Source: Nocardiopsis sp. CC223A (GTDB taxonomy: Bacteria; Actinomycetota; Actinomycetes; Streptosporangiales; Streptosporangiaceae). Taken from it: 64,000 bases of DNA. The stretch covers positions 38,986 to 102,985 of the forward strand of contig NZ_JASFDV010000014.1 in the NCBI RefSeq assembly GCF_030766825.1. Reading direction: 5' to 3'. The notes under the pieces are model-generated. The model did no database searches. It was not told the origin of the DNA and saw only the letters and a list, made by a program, of their open reading frames with translations. The position numbers and the translations under genes were made by a program. This document shows, one piece after another, positions 47,560-56,278 of this stretch; position 1 is the first letter of the stretch; each line of letters starts with the position of its first letter.

Positions 47560-48882
47560 ATGACACGGGAATCCGAGGGCTTGAGCACGGCCGAGGTCGA
47601 GGTCGTCGACCTGTGCCGGGAGCTCATCGCCTTCGACACCTCCAACTACGGAGACCACTCCGGGCCGGGCGAGCGCAAGGCGGCGGAGTACGTGGCGGGC
47701 CGGCTGGACGAGGTCGGGGTCGGGTCGACCATCTACGAGAAGCACCCCGGGCGCAGCAACGTCGTGGCCCGGATCGAGGGTGTCGACTCCTCCCGGCCGC
47801 CGCTGCTCATCCACGGCCACCTGGACGTGGTGCCGGCCGCGGCGGAGGACTGGACGCACCACCCCTTCGCCGGGGAGGTCGCGGACGGCTGCGTGTGGGG
47901 ACGCGGCGCGGTCGACATGAAGAACATGAACGCGATGGTCCTGGCCATGCTGCGGCAGCGGCTGCGGGAGGGGCGGCGGCCGCCGCGGGACATCGTGCTG
48001 GCGTTCCTCGCCGACGAGGAGGCGGGCGGCACCTGGGGCGCCCAGTACCTGGTGGACGAGCACCCCGACCTGTTCGCGGACTGCGACGCCGCCATCAGCG
48101 AGGTCGGCGGCTTCTCCTTCACGGTGAGGGACGACCGGCGGCTGTACCTCATCGAGACCGCCGAGAAGGGCATCGCCTGGATGAAGCTGACCGCGCGCGG
48201 CACCGCCGGGCACGGTTCGATGGTCAACCGGGACAACGCGGTCACCGAGCTGGCGGCGGCGGTCGCCCGGTTGGGGGAGCACGCGTTCCCCGTGCACCTG
48301 ACCCCCACGGTGCGCACGTTCCTGGAGGAGATCTGCGAGGAGTTCCGGATCCCCTTCGACGAGAACGACCTGGACGCGACGGTGGCGCGGCTGGGCCCGA
48401 TCGCCCGGATGATCGGGGCGACCCTGCGCAACACCCTCAACCCGACGGTGCTGGGCGGCGGCTACAAGGCGAACGTCATCCCCGGCGAGGCGACCGCCCA
48501 GGTGGACGGTCGTTTCCTGCCCGGCACCGAGGAGGACTACTTCGCCACGATCGACCGGCTGCTCGGTCCCAAGGTGAGCCGGGAGTTCATCCACCACCTG
48601 CCCGCGGTGGAGACCCCCTTCGAGGGCGGACTGGTGAACGCCATGTCGGCGGCCCTGCTGGCGGAGGACCCCGGCGCGCGCGCCGTCCCCTACTGCCTGT
48701 CGGGCGGGACGGACGCCAAGAGCTTCTCCCGGCTGGGGGTGCGCAACTTCGGGTTCGCGCCGCTGAAGCTGCCCCCGGAGCTGGACTTCGCCGGCATGTT
48801 CCACGGTGTGGACGAGCGGGTGCCGGTCGACGGGTTGCAGTTCGGGGTCCGGGTGTTGGACCGGTTCGTCGAGATGAGCTGA
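47560..48882 (+). CDS. M20-family metallopeptidase
   Basis: 440 residues. The zinc-binding and catalytic motifs are present: HGHLDVVPA, then GRGAVDMKNMNAM with the bridging aspartate, and DEEAGG with the catalytic glutamate. A dimerisation domain follows, with the final histidine in FHGVDERV. Family members cleave dipeptides or acylated amino acids (ArgE/DapE/CPG2 group); the substrate is unknown. I chose the ATG at 47560 because CGGGAG precedes it; a GTG six codons earlier is less likely. Confidence 0.9.
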   Translation: MTRESEGLSTAEVEVVDLCRELIAFDTSNYGDHSGPGERKAAEYVAGRLDEVGVGSTIYEKHPGRSNVVARIEGVDSSRPPLLIHGHLDVVPAAAEDWTHHPFAGEVADGCVWGRGAVDMKNMNAMVLAMLRQRLREGRRPPRDIVLAFLADEEAGGTWGAQYLVDEHPDLFADCDAAISEVGGFSFTVRDDRRLYLIETAEKGIAWMKLTARGTAGHGSMVNRDNAVTELAAAVARLGEHAFPVHLTPTVRTFLEEICEEFRIPFDENDLDATVARLGPIARMIGATLRNTLNPTVLGGGYKANVIPGEATAQVDGRFLPGTEEDYFATIDRLLGPKVSREFIHHLPAVETPFEGGLVNAMSAALLAEDPGARAVPYCLSGGTDAKSFSRLGVRNFGFAPLKLPPELDFAGMFHGVDERVPVDGLQFGVRVLDRFVEMS

Positions 48883-49136
48883 CCGAAAGCCGGGATGATC
48901 CGGCATCGGGATGGACTGATCCGCCCCCGACCGCGGTGATTCGTCCTCCGGCCGCGTCGGGAACTTCTCGGCGCGGCCCTCTTGTTTCACGTGCGCAGTC
49001 ACAGAACGTGATGCTACGGTGTCTGTGAGTTCAACGATGTGGTGGCTCGGGCACGTCCGCCGTGCGCCCACCGCATCCGATCCGGGCGGCGCCGTCGCAC
49101 GGGACCGTCCAGCAGTCAGGAAACGAGGGGGCATCC

Positions 49137-50138
49137 ATGGTGCTCACGGGCCGGGAGTGGTCGGTGTCGACCGACCGTGCCGCCCGTGGCGACCGTGCCC
49201 TCTGCCGCCTGCTGCTCCTGTCCGGCATCATGGCCGTCGCATGGCTGGCCGGGGTGGGTGTCGCCCATGGCGAGACCGGCCCCGGCGGGCTCGTCGACCG
49301 GGCACTGGGATCCGAAGGCGTCGTCGAGGAGGTCGGCGGTTCGGTCGGCGAGGAGGTCCGGGTCACCGGTACCGCCGCCCAGGCCGCCACCGGCGCCCTG
49401 ACCGGTGCCGTCGTACCCCAGGCCGGGGCGCTCCCGGAGACCGTCCTCGACGGGACCGGCGTCTCCGGTGCCCTGGAGGGCACCTCCACCGGGCGCGTCG
49501 TCGAGGACACCACCCGCACCGTGGACGGCACCGCCCGAGGGGCGGGCCGACTGGTCGACTCCGTCGCCACCACCGGGCGCGAAGTGGTGGGCTCCGCCGA
49601 CGGCGCCCTGCGCGAGGGGGACCTGGTGGGCGGCGTCGCCGGACTCACCGAGTCCACCGGCGCCCTGGACGCCCTCGACGACACCGTCACCGCGACGGTG
49701 CCCGCCGACCTGCCGCTGGTCGGCGGCCCCGACACCCCCGCCGCGGTGGCACGCCCCGCGGTGGACCGGGCGGTCGGCTCCGCCACCGAGGCGGCGGAGC
49801 GTGCGGTCCGTACCGAGCGCACCGCCTCCGGGTTCGACCTGATCGCACCCGTCGGCGGACCGCGCGACGCGTCCGCCGTGGCAGTCGACGGCACCGCCGA
49901 CGCGGCCGACACCGACCCGGGCGACCGCATCCGCCTCATCGCGGGCGGTTCCCCCGGCCCGAACGGCGCCGACGCCACCGGTGCGTCCGCGCCGTCGTTC
50001 CCCACCCCCGGCGCCGCCGGGTTCCTGACGCCCCGGGCCGCCCACCTGGCCCCGCGGGTGCAGCGGGTCGCCCTTCCCGGCGACCCCACCCTCGTCGTGC
50101 GCGACGCCGCCGACGACCCCACCTTCTCCCCCGACTAG
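49137..50138 (+). CDS. Secreted Gly/Thr/Val-rich protein beside chaplin genes
   Basis: 333 residues. A charged N-terminus then a hydrophobic core (LCRLLLLSGIMAVAWLAGVGVAHG) give a likely signal peptide. The mature part is low in complexity, with recurring TxxVxxT/G and DxxxG elements (VVEDTTRTVDGTARG, LVDSVATTGREVVG, GLTESTGALDALDDTV), acidic and without cysteines. It looks like an extracellular repeat protein. I do not recognise a family. ATG at 49137 follows GAGGGGGC. It heads a run of three same-strand surface-protein genes. Confidence 0.7.
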   Translation: MVLTGREWSVSTDRAARGDRALCRLLLLSGIMAVAWLAGVGVAHGETGPGGLVDRALGSEGVVEEVGGSVGEEVRVTGTAAQAATGALTGAVVPQAGALPETVLDGTGVSGALEGTSTGRVVEDTTRTVDGTARGAGRLVDSVATTGREVVGSADGALREGDLVGGVAGLTESTGALDALDDTVTATVPADLPLVGGPDTPAAVARPAVDRAVGSATEAAERAVRTERTASGFDLIAPVGGPRDASAVAVDGTADAADTDPGDRIRLIAGGSPGPNGADATGASAPSFPTPGAAGFLTPRAAHLAPRVQRVALPGDPTLVVRDAADDPTFSPD

Positions 50139-50298
50139 CCGCGCCTTCACCCGCCGCGGTCGGTCCGGTGTGCCCTGCGCGCCCTTTCCCACTCGCTGAC
50201 TTCTTGAGGGCGCCCCTGCCCGGGTCCCCTTTTCCAGGAGTCGGAACGACCGCGGTCCACGCAGCAATCACGACCTTCTTCGCTGACAAGGACACGCG

Positions 50299-50919
50299 AT
50301 GACCCATCGGACTCACGCCAGGATCGCGGCACTGACCGCCGCGGGCCTCCTGGCCCTGGCCCCCGCCGGAACCGCCTCGGCCGACACCTCCACCAGCGGC
50401 AACGGCTCGATCGCCGGAGGCAACCAGATCCACGCCGACGTCGACGCCCCGGTCAACGCCTGCGGCAACTCCCTCGCCGTCCTCGGAGTGGCGGGCGCCC
50501 AGTGCGCCGACGGGGACGCCGGGACCGGAGGCGGCGACCGGGACAGGGACGGCGACAGGGGCCACCCCGGATACCCGGGCTACTCGCCGGAGCCCTCGGA
50601 GAGCCCCTCCGAGGGTCCGTCGGAAGGGCCGTCGGAGGGCCCGTCGGAAGGACCGTCGGAAGGCCCCTCCGAGGGACCTTCGGAAGGGCCGTCCGAGGGA
50701 CCCTCCGAGGGACCGTCGGAAGAACCGTCGGAGGGTGAGAGCCCCCGTGAGGAACCGTCCGACTCCAGCACCGCGGGCGAGCGTCCGTCCGAATCCCCGG
50801 ACGCCCGGCTCCCGCTGACCGGCTCCGCCGGCCTGCCCGGCCTGGTCGTCGCCGCGCTCGCCGTGGCGGTCGCCGGGATCGGCCTGGTCATCGCGGGCCG
50901 CCGCCGCTCCCGGGCCTGA
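50299..50919 (+). CDS. LPXTG-anchored chaplin with PSEG-repeat stalk
   Basis: 206 residues: signal peptide (1-28, ending ASA-D), one chaplin domain (about 30-70; STSGNGSIAGGNQIHADVDAPV, with two cysteines in NACGN and AQC that probably form the chaplin disulphide), an acidic stalk of eleven PSEG-type tetrads (DNA 50605-50736), then LPLTG (171-175), a membrane segment and RRRSR tail. This is a sortase substrate attached to the cell wall, like long chaplins of Streptomyces that hold amyloid chaplins on hyphae. ATG at 50299 has AAGGA upstream. Confidence 0.88.
   Translation: MTHRTHARIAALTAAGLLALAPAGTASADTSTSGNGSIAGGNQIHADVDAPVNACGNSLAVLGVAGAQCADGDAGTGGGDRDRDGDRGHPGYPGYSPEPSESPSEGPSEGPSEGPSEGPSEGPSEGPSEGPSEGPSEGPSEEPSEGESPREEPSDSSTAGERPSESPDARLPLTGSAGLPGLVVAALAVAVAGIGLVIAGRRRSRA
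50605..50736 (+). repeat. 12-bp coding repeats (PSEG)
   Basis: Eleven consecutive 12-bp units encode PSEG (one PSEE). Synonymous changes between units show they are not fresh copies. They form the stalk of the wall-anchored chaplin. Confidence 0.9.
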
Positions 50920-50930
50920 CCGCACGGCTT

Positions 50931-50954
50931 CCCGGGCCGCCGACGCGGCCCGGG
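50931..50954 (+). terminator. Terminator after LPLTG chaplin
   Basis: A perfect 10-bp stem (50931-50940 / 50945-50954) with loop CGAC lies 12 nt after the stop. The rest of the 328-bp gap before the next gene should hold its promoter, but I see no clear hexamers. Confidence 0.6.
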
Positions 50955-51247
50955 GGTTGACGCGAGTCCCGTAGCACCGGCCGAGGCCATGTGCGCGGGG
51001 TTCACGTCAGCCGCCGCCCCACCAGGGCGGAGCTGACCGGCGGGGCGCGCGCGTCCGTCCGCATCCGGCGGACGGGACGGCGACGCAGCCCTCAAGTACC
51101 GACCGACACGCACCGCCCAGGTGCGGAGCCGGGAGGACGATCCCCGGCCTTGGCCGAAGGCCCGTACCCCACCCAGGGGTGTGGAACGGCCTGTGGCCCG
51201 AGCACACACCTTCTCATCAGCACGTTTTCTCGAAAGGAACTTCCCAC

Positions 51248-52546
51248 ATGTCTAAGTGGGTCAGGACCTCTGCGAAGTCCGTCCTGCTGGCCGCGGGCTT
51301 CGTCGCCCTGGGCAGCGGCGTGGCCTTCGCCGACACCGACGCCGCCACCAGCGGCAACGGCTCCGTTCTCGGCGGCAACCAGGCCGTCGCCAACGCCGAC
51401 GTCCCGGTCAACATCTCCGGCAACGCGGTCGGCGCCGTCCTGGGCACCGCCGGGGCCGCCACGACCGACAGCGACGCCGTCGTCGAGGACCACCACCACA
51501 ACGAGGTCGCCACCTCGGGCAACGGCTCGGTGCTGGGCGGCAACCAGCTCGTGGTCGACGGGGACGTCCCCGTCAACGTGACCGGCAACGCGATCGGCGC
51601 CGTGGGCGGCATCGCCGGCGCCTCCAGCACCGACTCCGACGCGGTCGTCGAGCACAACGGGCACCACGGCCACCACGGCCACCACGGACACGACCCCGAG
51701 GTCGCGACCTCCGGCAACGGCTCCCTGGTCGGCGGCAACCAGATCGTCGGCGACCTGGACGTTCCCGTGAACGTGTCGGGCAACGCGGTCGGCGCCCTGG
51801 GCGGCGTCGCGGGCGCGGCGGCGACCGACGCGGACGCCATCGTGCGCGACGGCCACGGCGGGCGCGAGCACTACGCGGCGGCGACCGACGTCACCCCGGT
51901 CGACCTGGTGGGCGAGGCCGCCCGCAACGTCAGCCTGCTGCCGGACACCTCCGGCGTGGACGCCGGCGTCCTGCGCCAGTCCGCCCCGGTCCGCGAGCAC
52001 CAGTCGATCGCGACCTCCGGCAACGGCTCGGTGCTGGGCGGCAACCAGCTGGTCGGCCACCTGGACGTGCCCGTCAACGTGGCCGGCAACGCGGTGGGCG
52101 CCGTCGGCGGCGTCGCCGGCGCGGCGGCCACCGACAGCGACGCGATCGTCAAGGAGCCGCACGAGCACATCGCGACCTCGGGCAACGGTTCGCTCGGCGG
52201 CGGCAACCAGGCCGTTCTGGACGGCGACGTCCCGGTCAACGTGACCGGCAACGCCGTCGGCGCGGTCGCCGGCCTGGCGGGCGCGAGCTCCACGGACAGC
52301 GACGCGGAGGTGATCCACCAGAGCGCCACCGAGCACCAGTCCGGCGCGCTGGACGTGCTGCCCGCGGTCCAGCAGCTGCCCGAGGTGCCCGTCTCCGAGA
52401 CGCTGCCGGTCGACTACACCATGACCGAGACCGCCCAGCAGGCGGTCGCCGAGCACGCGCCGGAGCACGCCGAGGCACTGCCCGCCCCCGCCGCGCCGGT
52501 GGACCCGGTCGGCCAGGTTCTGGGCGCCGTGGGCGTGGGCCTGTAG
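51248..52546 (+). CDS. Five-repeat, cysteine-free chaplin-type secreted protein
   Basis: 432 residues. Signal peptide (about 1-28, AFA-D). Then five chaplin-like units of exactly 47 residues each begin ATSGNGS at residues 33, 88, 153, 255 and 309, each with GGNQ, DVPVN, GNAVG/GNAIG and TDSDA/TDADA marks. Linkers of 8, 18, 55 and 7 residues separate them; one is histidine-rich (HHGHHGHHGH). No unit contains cysteine, unlike classic chaplins, and there is no LPXTG anchor. Chaplin domains form amyloid-like surface films; this would be a soluble or self-assembling multi-domain version. ATG at 51248 has AAAGGAA upstream. Confidence 0.87.
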   Translation: MSKWVRTSAKSVLLAAGFVALGSGVAFADTDAATSGNGSVLGGNQAVANADVPVNISGNAVGAVLGTAGAATTDSDAVVEDHHHNEVATSGNGSVLGGNQLVVDGDVPVNVTGNAIGAVGGIAGASSTDSDAVVEHNGHHGHHGHHGHDPEVATSGNGSLVGGNQIVGDLDVPVNVSGNAVGALGGVAGAAATDADAIVRDGHGGREHYAAATDVTPVDLVGEAARNVSLLPDTSGVDAGVLRQSAPVREHQSIATSGNGSVLGGNQLVGHLDVPVNVAGNAVGAVGGVAGAAATDSDAIVKEPHEHIATSGNGSLGGGNQAVLDGDVPVNVTGNAVGAVAGLAGASSTDSDAEVIHQSATEHQSGALDVLPAVQQLPEVPVSETLPVDYTMTETAQQAVAEHAPEHAEALPAPAAPVDPVGQVLGAVGVGL

Positions 52547-52598
52547 CGACGCGAACGGGGGAGGGGGGACCGGACCCGTTCCCTCGCCGGTGGCGTGA

Positions 52599-52777
52599 GG
52601 CACCTCGTTCCGTTTGGAACGCGGTGGACTGCGAGGTGCCGAACACCACAGGCGGGGATCAGGCCGGGGCTCCCGGAGCCCGGAGCGGCACGTGCAGGGT
52701 GCCGCGTGCGTTGCCCGAGCGCAAGACGGATCGCCTCCGCGCGCCCGTTCCGTGAGGAACGCGGTGGACTGCGGGCG
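52599..52777 (+). ncRNA. Tandem hairpin elements, candidate RNA motif
   Basis: Copy 1 (52599-52640): outer arms GGCACCTCG / CGAGGTGCC; inner hairpin TTCC-GTTT-GGAA; then 12 unpaired bases CGCGGTGGACTG. Copy 2 (52742-52777): outer arms CGCCCG / CGGGCG; inner hairpin TTCC-GTGA-GGAA; the same 12 bases. The outer stem differs in sequence but still pairs in both. Strand is inferred from the direction of flanking genes. Confidence 0.4.
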
Positions 52778-52812
52778 GGTGGGGGTGTCCGTCGACGGCT
52801 CGGAATCACCGT

Positions 52813-52844
52813 CGAGTCCTCCCGGGAATATCCGGGAGGACTCG
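52813..52844 (+). terminator. Terminator-like hairpin upstream of topA
   Basis: A perfect 13-bp stem (52813-52825 / 52832-52844) with a 6-nt AT-containing loop, 267 bp after the chaplin stop. It could end the chaplin transcript or the hairpin-element transcript. Confidence 0.5.
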
Positions 52845-53193
52845 CCGCTTTGTGGGGGGTATGGACATCTGGACCCCCGGGAAGTGTGATGGAAGTCACC
52901 TTGGGGGTGTGTTCCGGGTGATCGTCGGAGTCAAAGACGGCTCCGGGGCCCGTACGGTCGGCCCACGGCCTGCGCGGTACGGGCCGGTAGCGGTGCGGTG
53001 AGCGCTTATTCTGCGGTTGCCGGTGGGTGAAGAGCCCGCTCTCCGCGGTCACGGCCCCGTGTACACGGGAGTCCCTCCGCCCACCCACCGACGGGGGAAC
53101 GCCTGAGGTTTCGGTTACCGTCGGTTTCCACGGGAGCCGAGGGACCGCGGCCGACAGACCACGCAGAGGCTAGACGTAGACGTAGGGGAACAC

Positions 53194-56004
53194 GTGCCAC
53201 CCACCAAGGGCAGCGCCGGCAAGAACGGCTCGCAGGACAGCGGACGACAGGGCTCGGGGACCGCCCTCGTCATCGTCGAGTCGCCCGCCAAGGCCAAGAC
53301 CATCGCGGGCTATCTGGGCCGCGGTTACGTCGTGGAGTCCAGCATCGGGCACATCCGCGACATGCCCACCAAGGCCGCGGAGATCCCCGCCAAGTACAAG
53401 GGGGAGCCCTGGGCCCGCCTGGGTGTCAACGTCGACGGCGACTTCGAACCCCTCTACGTCGTCAACGCCGACAAGAAGTCCCACGTGCGCAAGCTCAAGG
53501 AGCTCATGGCGGACGCCGACGAACTCCTGCTCGCCACCGATGAGGACCGCGAGGGCGAGGCCATCGCCTGGCACCTGATGGAGGAGCTCAAGCCCAGGAT
53601 CCCGGTGCGCCGCATGGTGTTCAACGAGATCACCAAGGAGGCCATCCAGCGGGCCGCCGACAACACGCGCGACCTCAACACCCGGCTGGTGACCGCTCAG
53701 GAGACGCGTCGCATCCTGGACCGGCTCTACGGCTACGAGGTCTCCCCCGTGCTGTGGAAGAAGGTCATGCCCAAGCTCTCCGCGGGCCGGGTGCAGTCCG
53801 TGGCCACCCGTCTGGTGGTCGAGCGCGAGCGCGAGCGGATGGCGTTCACCCCCGCCGAGTACTGGGACCTCAAGGCCCTCTTCGACGCCTCCGGTGCGGG
53901 CATCCCCGCGGGCGATCCCACCGAGTTCCCGGCCACCCTGGTCTCGGTGGACGGCACCCGCATCGCGGTGGGCCGCGACTTCACCGCCCAGGGCACCGTG
54001 CGCTCGGACCGCGCCGTCCGCCACCTCGACGAGGCGACCGCGCGCGGCCTGGCCGAGCGTCTGTCCGCCACCGCCTTCGGCGTGTCCTCGGTGGAGCGCA
54101 AGCCCTACCGCCGCTCGCCGTACGCGCCGTTCCGCACCACCACCCTCCAACAGGAGGCGTCGCGCAAGCTGGGGCTGTCGGCCAAGCAGACCATGCAGGT
54201 CGCCCAGCGGCTCTACGAGAACGGCTACATCACCTACATGCGAACCGACAGCACCACGCTGTCGGACAGCGCGGTGCGCGCCGCCCGATCCCAGGTGCAG
54301 CGCCTGTACGGCGCCGACTACCTGCCCGAGCGGCCCCGCGTCTACGCCAAGAAGGTCAAGAACGCCCAGGAGGCGCACGAGGCCATCCGCCCGGCCGGCG
54401 ACGAGTTCCGCACCCCCGCCCAGACCGGGCTGAGCGGCCCCGAGTTCCGCCTCTACGAGCTGATCTGGAAGCGCACCGTCGCCTCCCAGATGAAGGACGC
54501 CGTCGGCGAGTCCGTCACCGTCAAGGTGCAGGGCACCTCCTCGGCCGGCGAGGTCGCCGAGTTCAACGCCACCGGCAAGATCATCACCTTCCACGGCTTC
54601 CTCAAGGCCTACGTGGAGGGCGCCGACGACCCGGCCGCCGACCTCGACGACCGCGAGCGGCGGCTGCCCGCGGTGGCCGAGGGCGACCCGCTCACCGCCC
54701 GCGACCTGACCGCCGAGGGGCACAGCACCCGCCCGCCCGCCCGCTACACCGAGGCCACCCTGGTCAAGGAGCTGGAGGAGCGGGAGATCGGCCGCCCCTC
54801 CACCTACGCCTCGATCATCGGCACCATCCTGGACCGCGGCTACGTGTTCAAGAAGGGCACCGCCCTGGTGCCGTCCTTCCTGGCGTTCGCCGTGGTGCAG
54901 CTGCTGGAGCGGCACTTCGGCAACCTGGTGGACTACGAGTTCACCGCCCGCCTGGAGGACGTGCTCGACTCCATCGCCCGCGGCGAGGCCGAGAGCCTGC
55001 CGTGGCTGCGCCGGTTCTACTTCGGCGGTGCCACCCCCGAAGGGGGCCAGGAGACCGGCCTGAAGGAACTGGTCGGCGACCGCCTCGCCGACATCGATCC
55101 CAAGGAGATCAGCTCCCTGCCGGTGCCGGGCACCGACGGCATCGTGCTCCGGGTCGGTCGCTACGGCCCCTACCTGGACCGCGAGGGCGTCCGGGTCAAC
55201 GTGCCCGAGGACCTGGCCCCCGATGAGCTGACCCCGGAGAAGGCCGAGGAGCTGTTCGCCCAGCCCAGCGGCGACCGCGAGCTGGGCACCGACCCCGAGA
55301 CCGGGCACGTCGTCGTGGCCAAGTCCGGGCGCTTCGGCCCCTACGTCACCGAGATCATCGAGGAGCCGGAGGAGAACGGGGGCAGGAAGGCCAAGGCCGT
55401 CAAGCCGCGCACCTCCTCGCTGCTCAAGTCGATGACCCTGGACACCGTCACCCTCGACGACGCGGTCAGGCTGCTCTCGCTGCCGCGCGTGGTCGGCGAG
55501 ATCGACGGCGAAGAGGTCACCGCCCAGAACGGCCGTTACGGCCCCTATCTCAAGAAGGGCACCGACAGCCGCTCCCTCGCCTCCGAGGAGCAGATGTTCA
55601 CGGTCACCGTCGAGGAGGCGAAGGAGCTGTTCGCCCAGCCCAAGCAGCGCGGCCGCCGGGCCGCCGCCCCGCCGCTGCGCGAACTGGGCAAGGACCCGGT
55701 CTCGGGCGTCGTCATGCTCATCAAGGACGGCCGGTTCGGCCCCTACGTCACCGACGGGGAGGTCAACGCCTCGCTGCGCAAGGGCGACGAGGTGGAGTCC
55801 ATCACCGACGAGCGCGCCGCCGAACTGCTGGCCGAGCGCCGGGCCAAGGCACCCGCCAAGAAGCCCGCGGCCAAGAAGGCGCCGGCCAAGAAGACGGCCG
55901 CCAAGAAGACCACGACGACCAAGAAGACCACCGCCGCCAAGAAGGCGCCGGCCAAGAAGACGGGCACGCCCCGCACCACGGCCAAGGCCTCCGACGAGGC
56001 CTGA
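53194..56004 (+). CDS. topA: DNA topoisomerase I
   Basis: Type IA topoisomerase that relaxes negative supercoils. 936 residues. The TOPRIM domain at about 24-145 has IVESPAKAKT and ATDEDREGEA. The active-site tyrosine is Tyr348 in YITYMRTDS. The C-terminus has four GRYGPYL/GRFGPYV repeats in place of zinc fingers, as in actinobacteria, and ends in a lysine-alanine tail (about 885-925; AKKAPAKKTAAKK) known to raise processivity in Streptomyces TopA. GTG start at 53194 (VPPTKG) with GTAGGGGA upstream. Confidence 0.96.
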   Translation: MPPTKGSAGKNGSQDSGRQGSGTALVIVESPAKAKTIAGYLGRGYVVESSIGHIRDMPTKAAEIPAKYKGEPWARLGVNVDGDFEPLYVVNADKKSHVRKLKELMADADELLLATDEDREGEAIAWHLMEELKPRIPVRRMVFNEITKEAIQRAADNTRDLNTRLVTAQETRRILDRLYGYEVSPVLWKKVMPKLSAGRVQSVATRLVVERERERMAFTPAEYWDLKALFDASGAGIPAGDPTEFPATLVSVDGTRIAVGRDFTAQGTVRSDRAVRHLDEATARGLAERLSATAFGVSSVERKPYRRSPYAPFRTTTLQQEASRKLGLSAKQTMQVAQRLYENGYITYMRTDSTTLSDSAVRAARSQVQRLYGADYLPERPRVYAKKVKNAQEAHEAIRPAGDEFRTPAQTGLSGPEFRLYELIWKRTVASQMKDAVGESVTVKVQGTSSAGEVAEFNATGKIITFHGFLKAYVEGADDPAADLDDRERRLPAVAEGDPLTARDLTAEGHSTRPPARYTEATLVKELEEREIGRPSTYASIIGTILDRGYVFKKGTALVPSFLAFAVVQLLERHFGNLVDYEFTARLEDVLDSIARGEAESLPWLRRFYFGGATPEGGQETGLKELVGDRLADIDPKEISSLPVPGTDGIVLRVGRYGPYLDREGVRVNVPEDLAPDELTPEKAEELFAQPSGDRELGTDPETGHVVVAKSGRFGPYVTEIIEEPEENGGRKAKAVKPRTSSLLKSMTLDTVTLDDAVRLLSLPRVVGEIDGEEVTAQNGRYGPYLKKGTDSRSLASEEQMFTVTVEEAKELFAQPKQRGRRAAAPPLRELGKDPVSGVVMLIKDGRFGPYVTDGEVNASLRKGDEVESITDERAAELLAERRAKAPAKKPAAKKAPAKKTAAKKTTTTKKTTAAKKAPAKKTGTPRTTAKASDEA

Positions 56005-56026
56005 ACCGACGGACACCGTCGCACAC

Positions 56027-56066
56027 GGACCGCCCCGGATCGGACCGCTTCCGACCGGGGCGGTCC
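56027..56066 (+). terminator. Terminator after topA
   Basis: A 12-bp outer stem (56027-56038 / 56055-56066) extended by a 4-bp inner stem, 22 nt after the topA stop. Confidence 0.65.
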
Positions 56067-56278
56067 GCGTCGTGTGACACGGGGTGTCCGGGTCGGTACG
56101 ATCTCCACGTTCACTCCAGGGCTCGCTGTCCCCCCTGTTCGGAGCCGATCTTCCGTACTACGCTGGACGTGGCCGACGGGAACACTGAAACGCAAGTGAT
56201 CTTTCGCCGATCCACCGAATTCCTCAGCGGACGACGGCCCACCCTTCCCTTCCCCCTCACCGAATAACCTTGAGCGCT

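Larger units (their letters stand above)
52547..53193. other. Structured intergenic region before topA
   Basis: 647 bp without a convincing gene. It holds several hairpins: two related elements (52599-52640 and 52742-52777), a 7-bp stem (52685-52691 / 52699-52705), and a 13-bp terminator-like stem (52813-52825 / 52832-52844). The last 350 bp should contain the topA promoter; near its end the direct repeat AGACGTAGACGTAG is visible. Confidence 0.6.

Noticed and set aside
48982..49020. Promoter upstream of the secreted protein at 49137 (TTGTTT ... TACGGT)
   Set aside because: The two hexamers are 27 bp apart, outside the usual range.
50605..50736. Possible non-coding minisatellite
   Set aside because: The 12-bp units keep frame and encode PSEG with synonymous variation inside a clear wall-anchored protein.
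52553..52581. Terminator just after the polychaplin gene (GAACGGG ... CCCGTTC)
   Set aside because: Only a 7-bp stem with a 15-nt loop; too weak to call.
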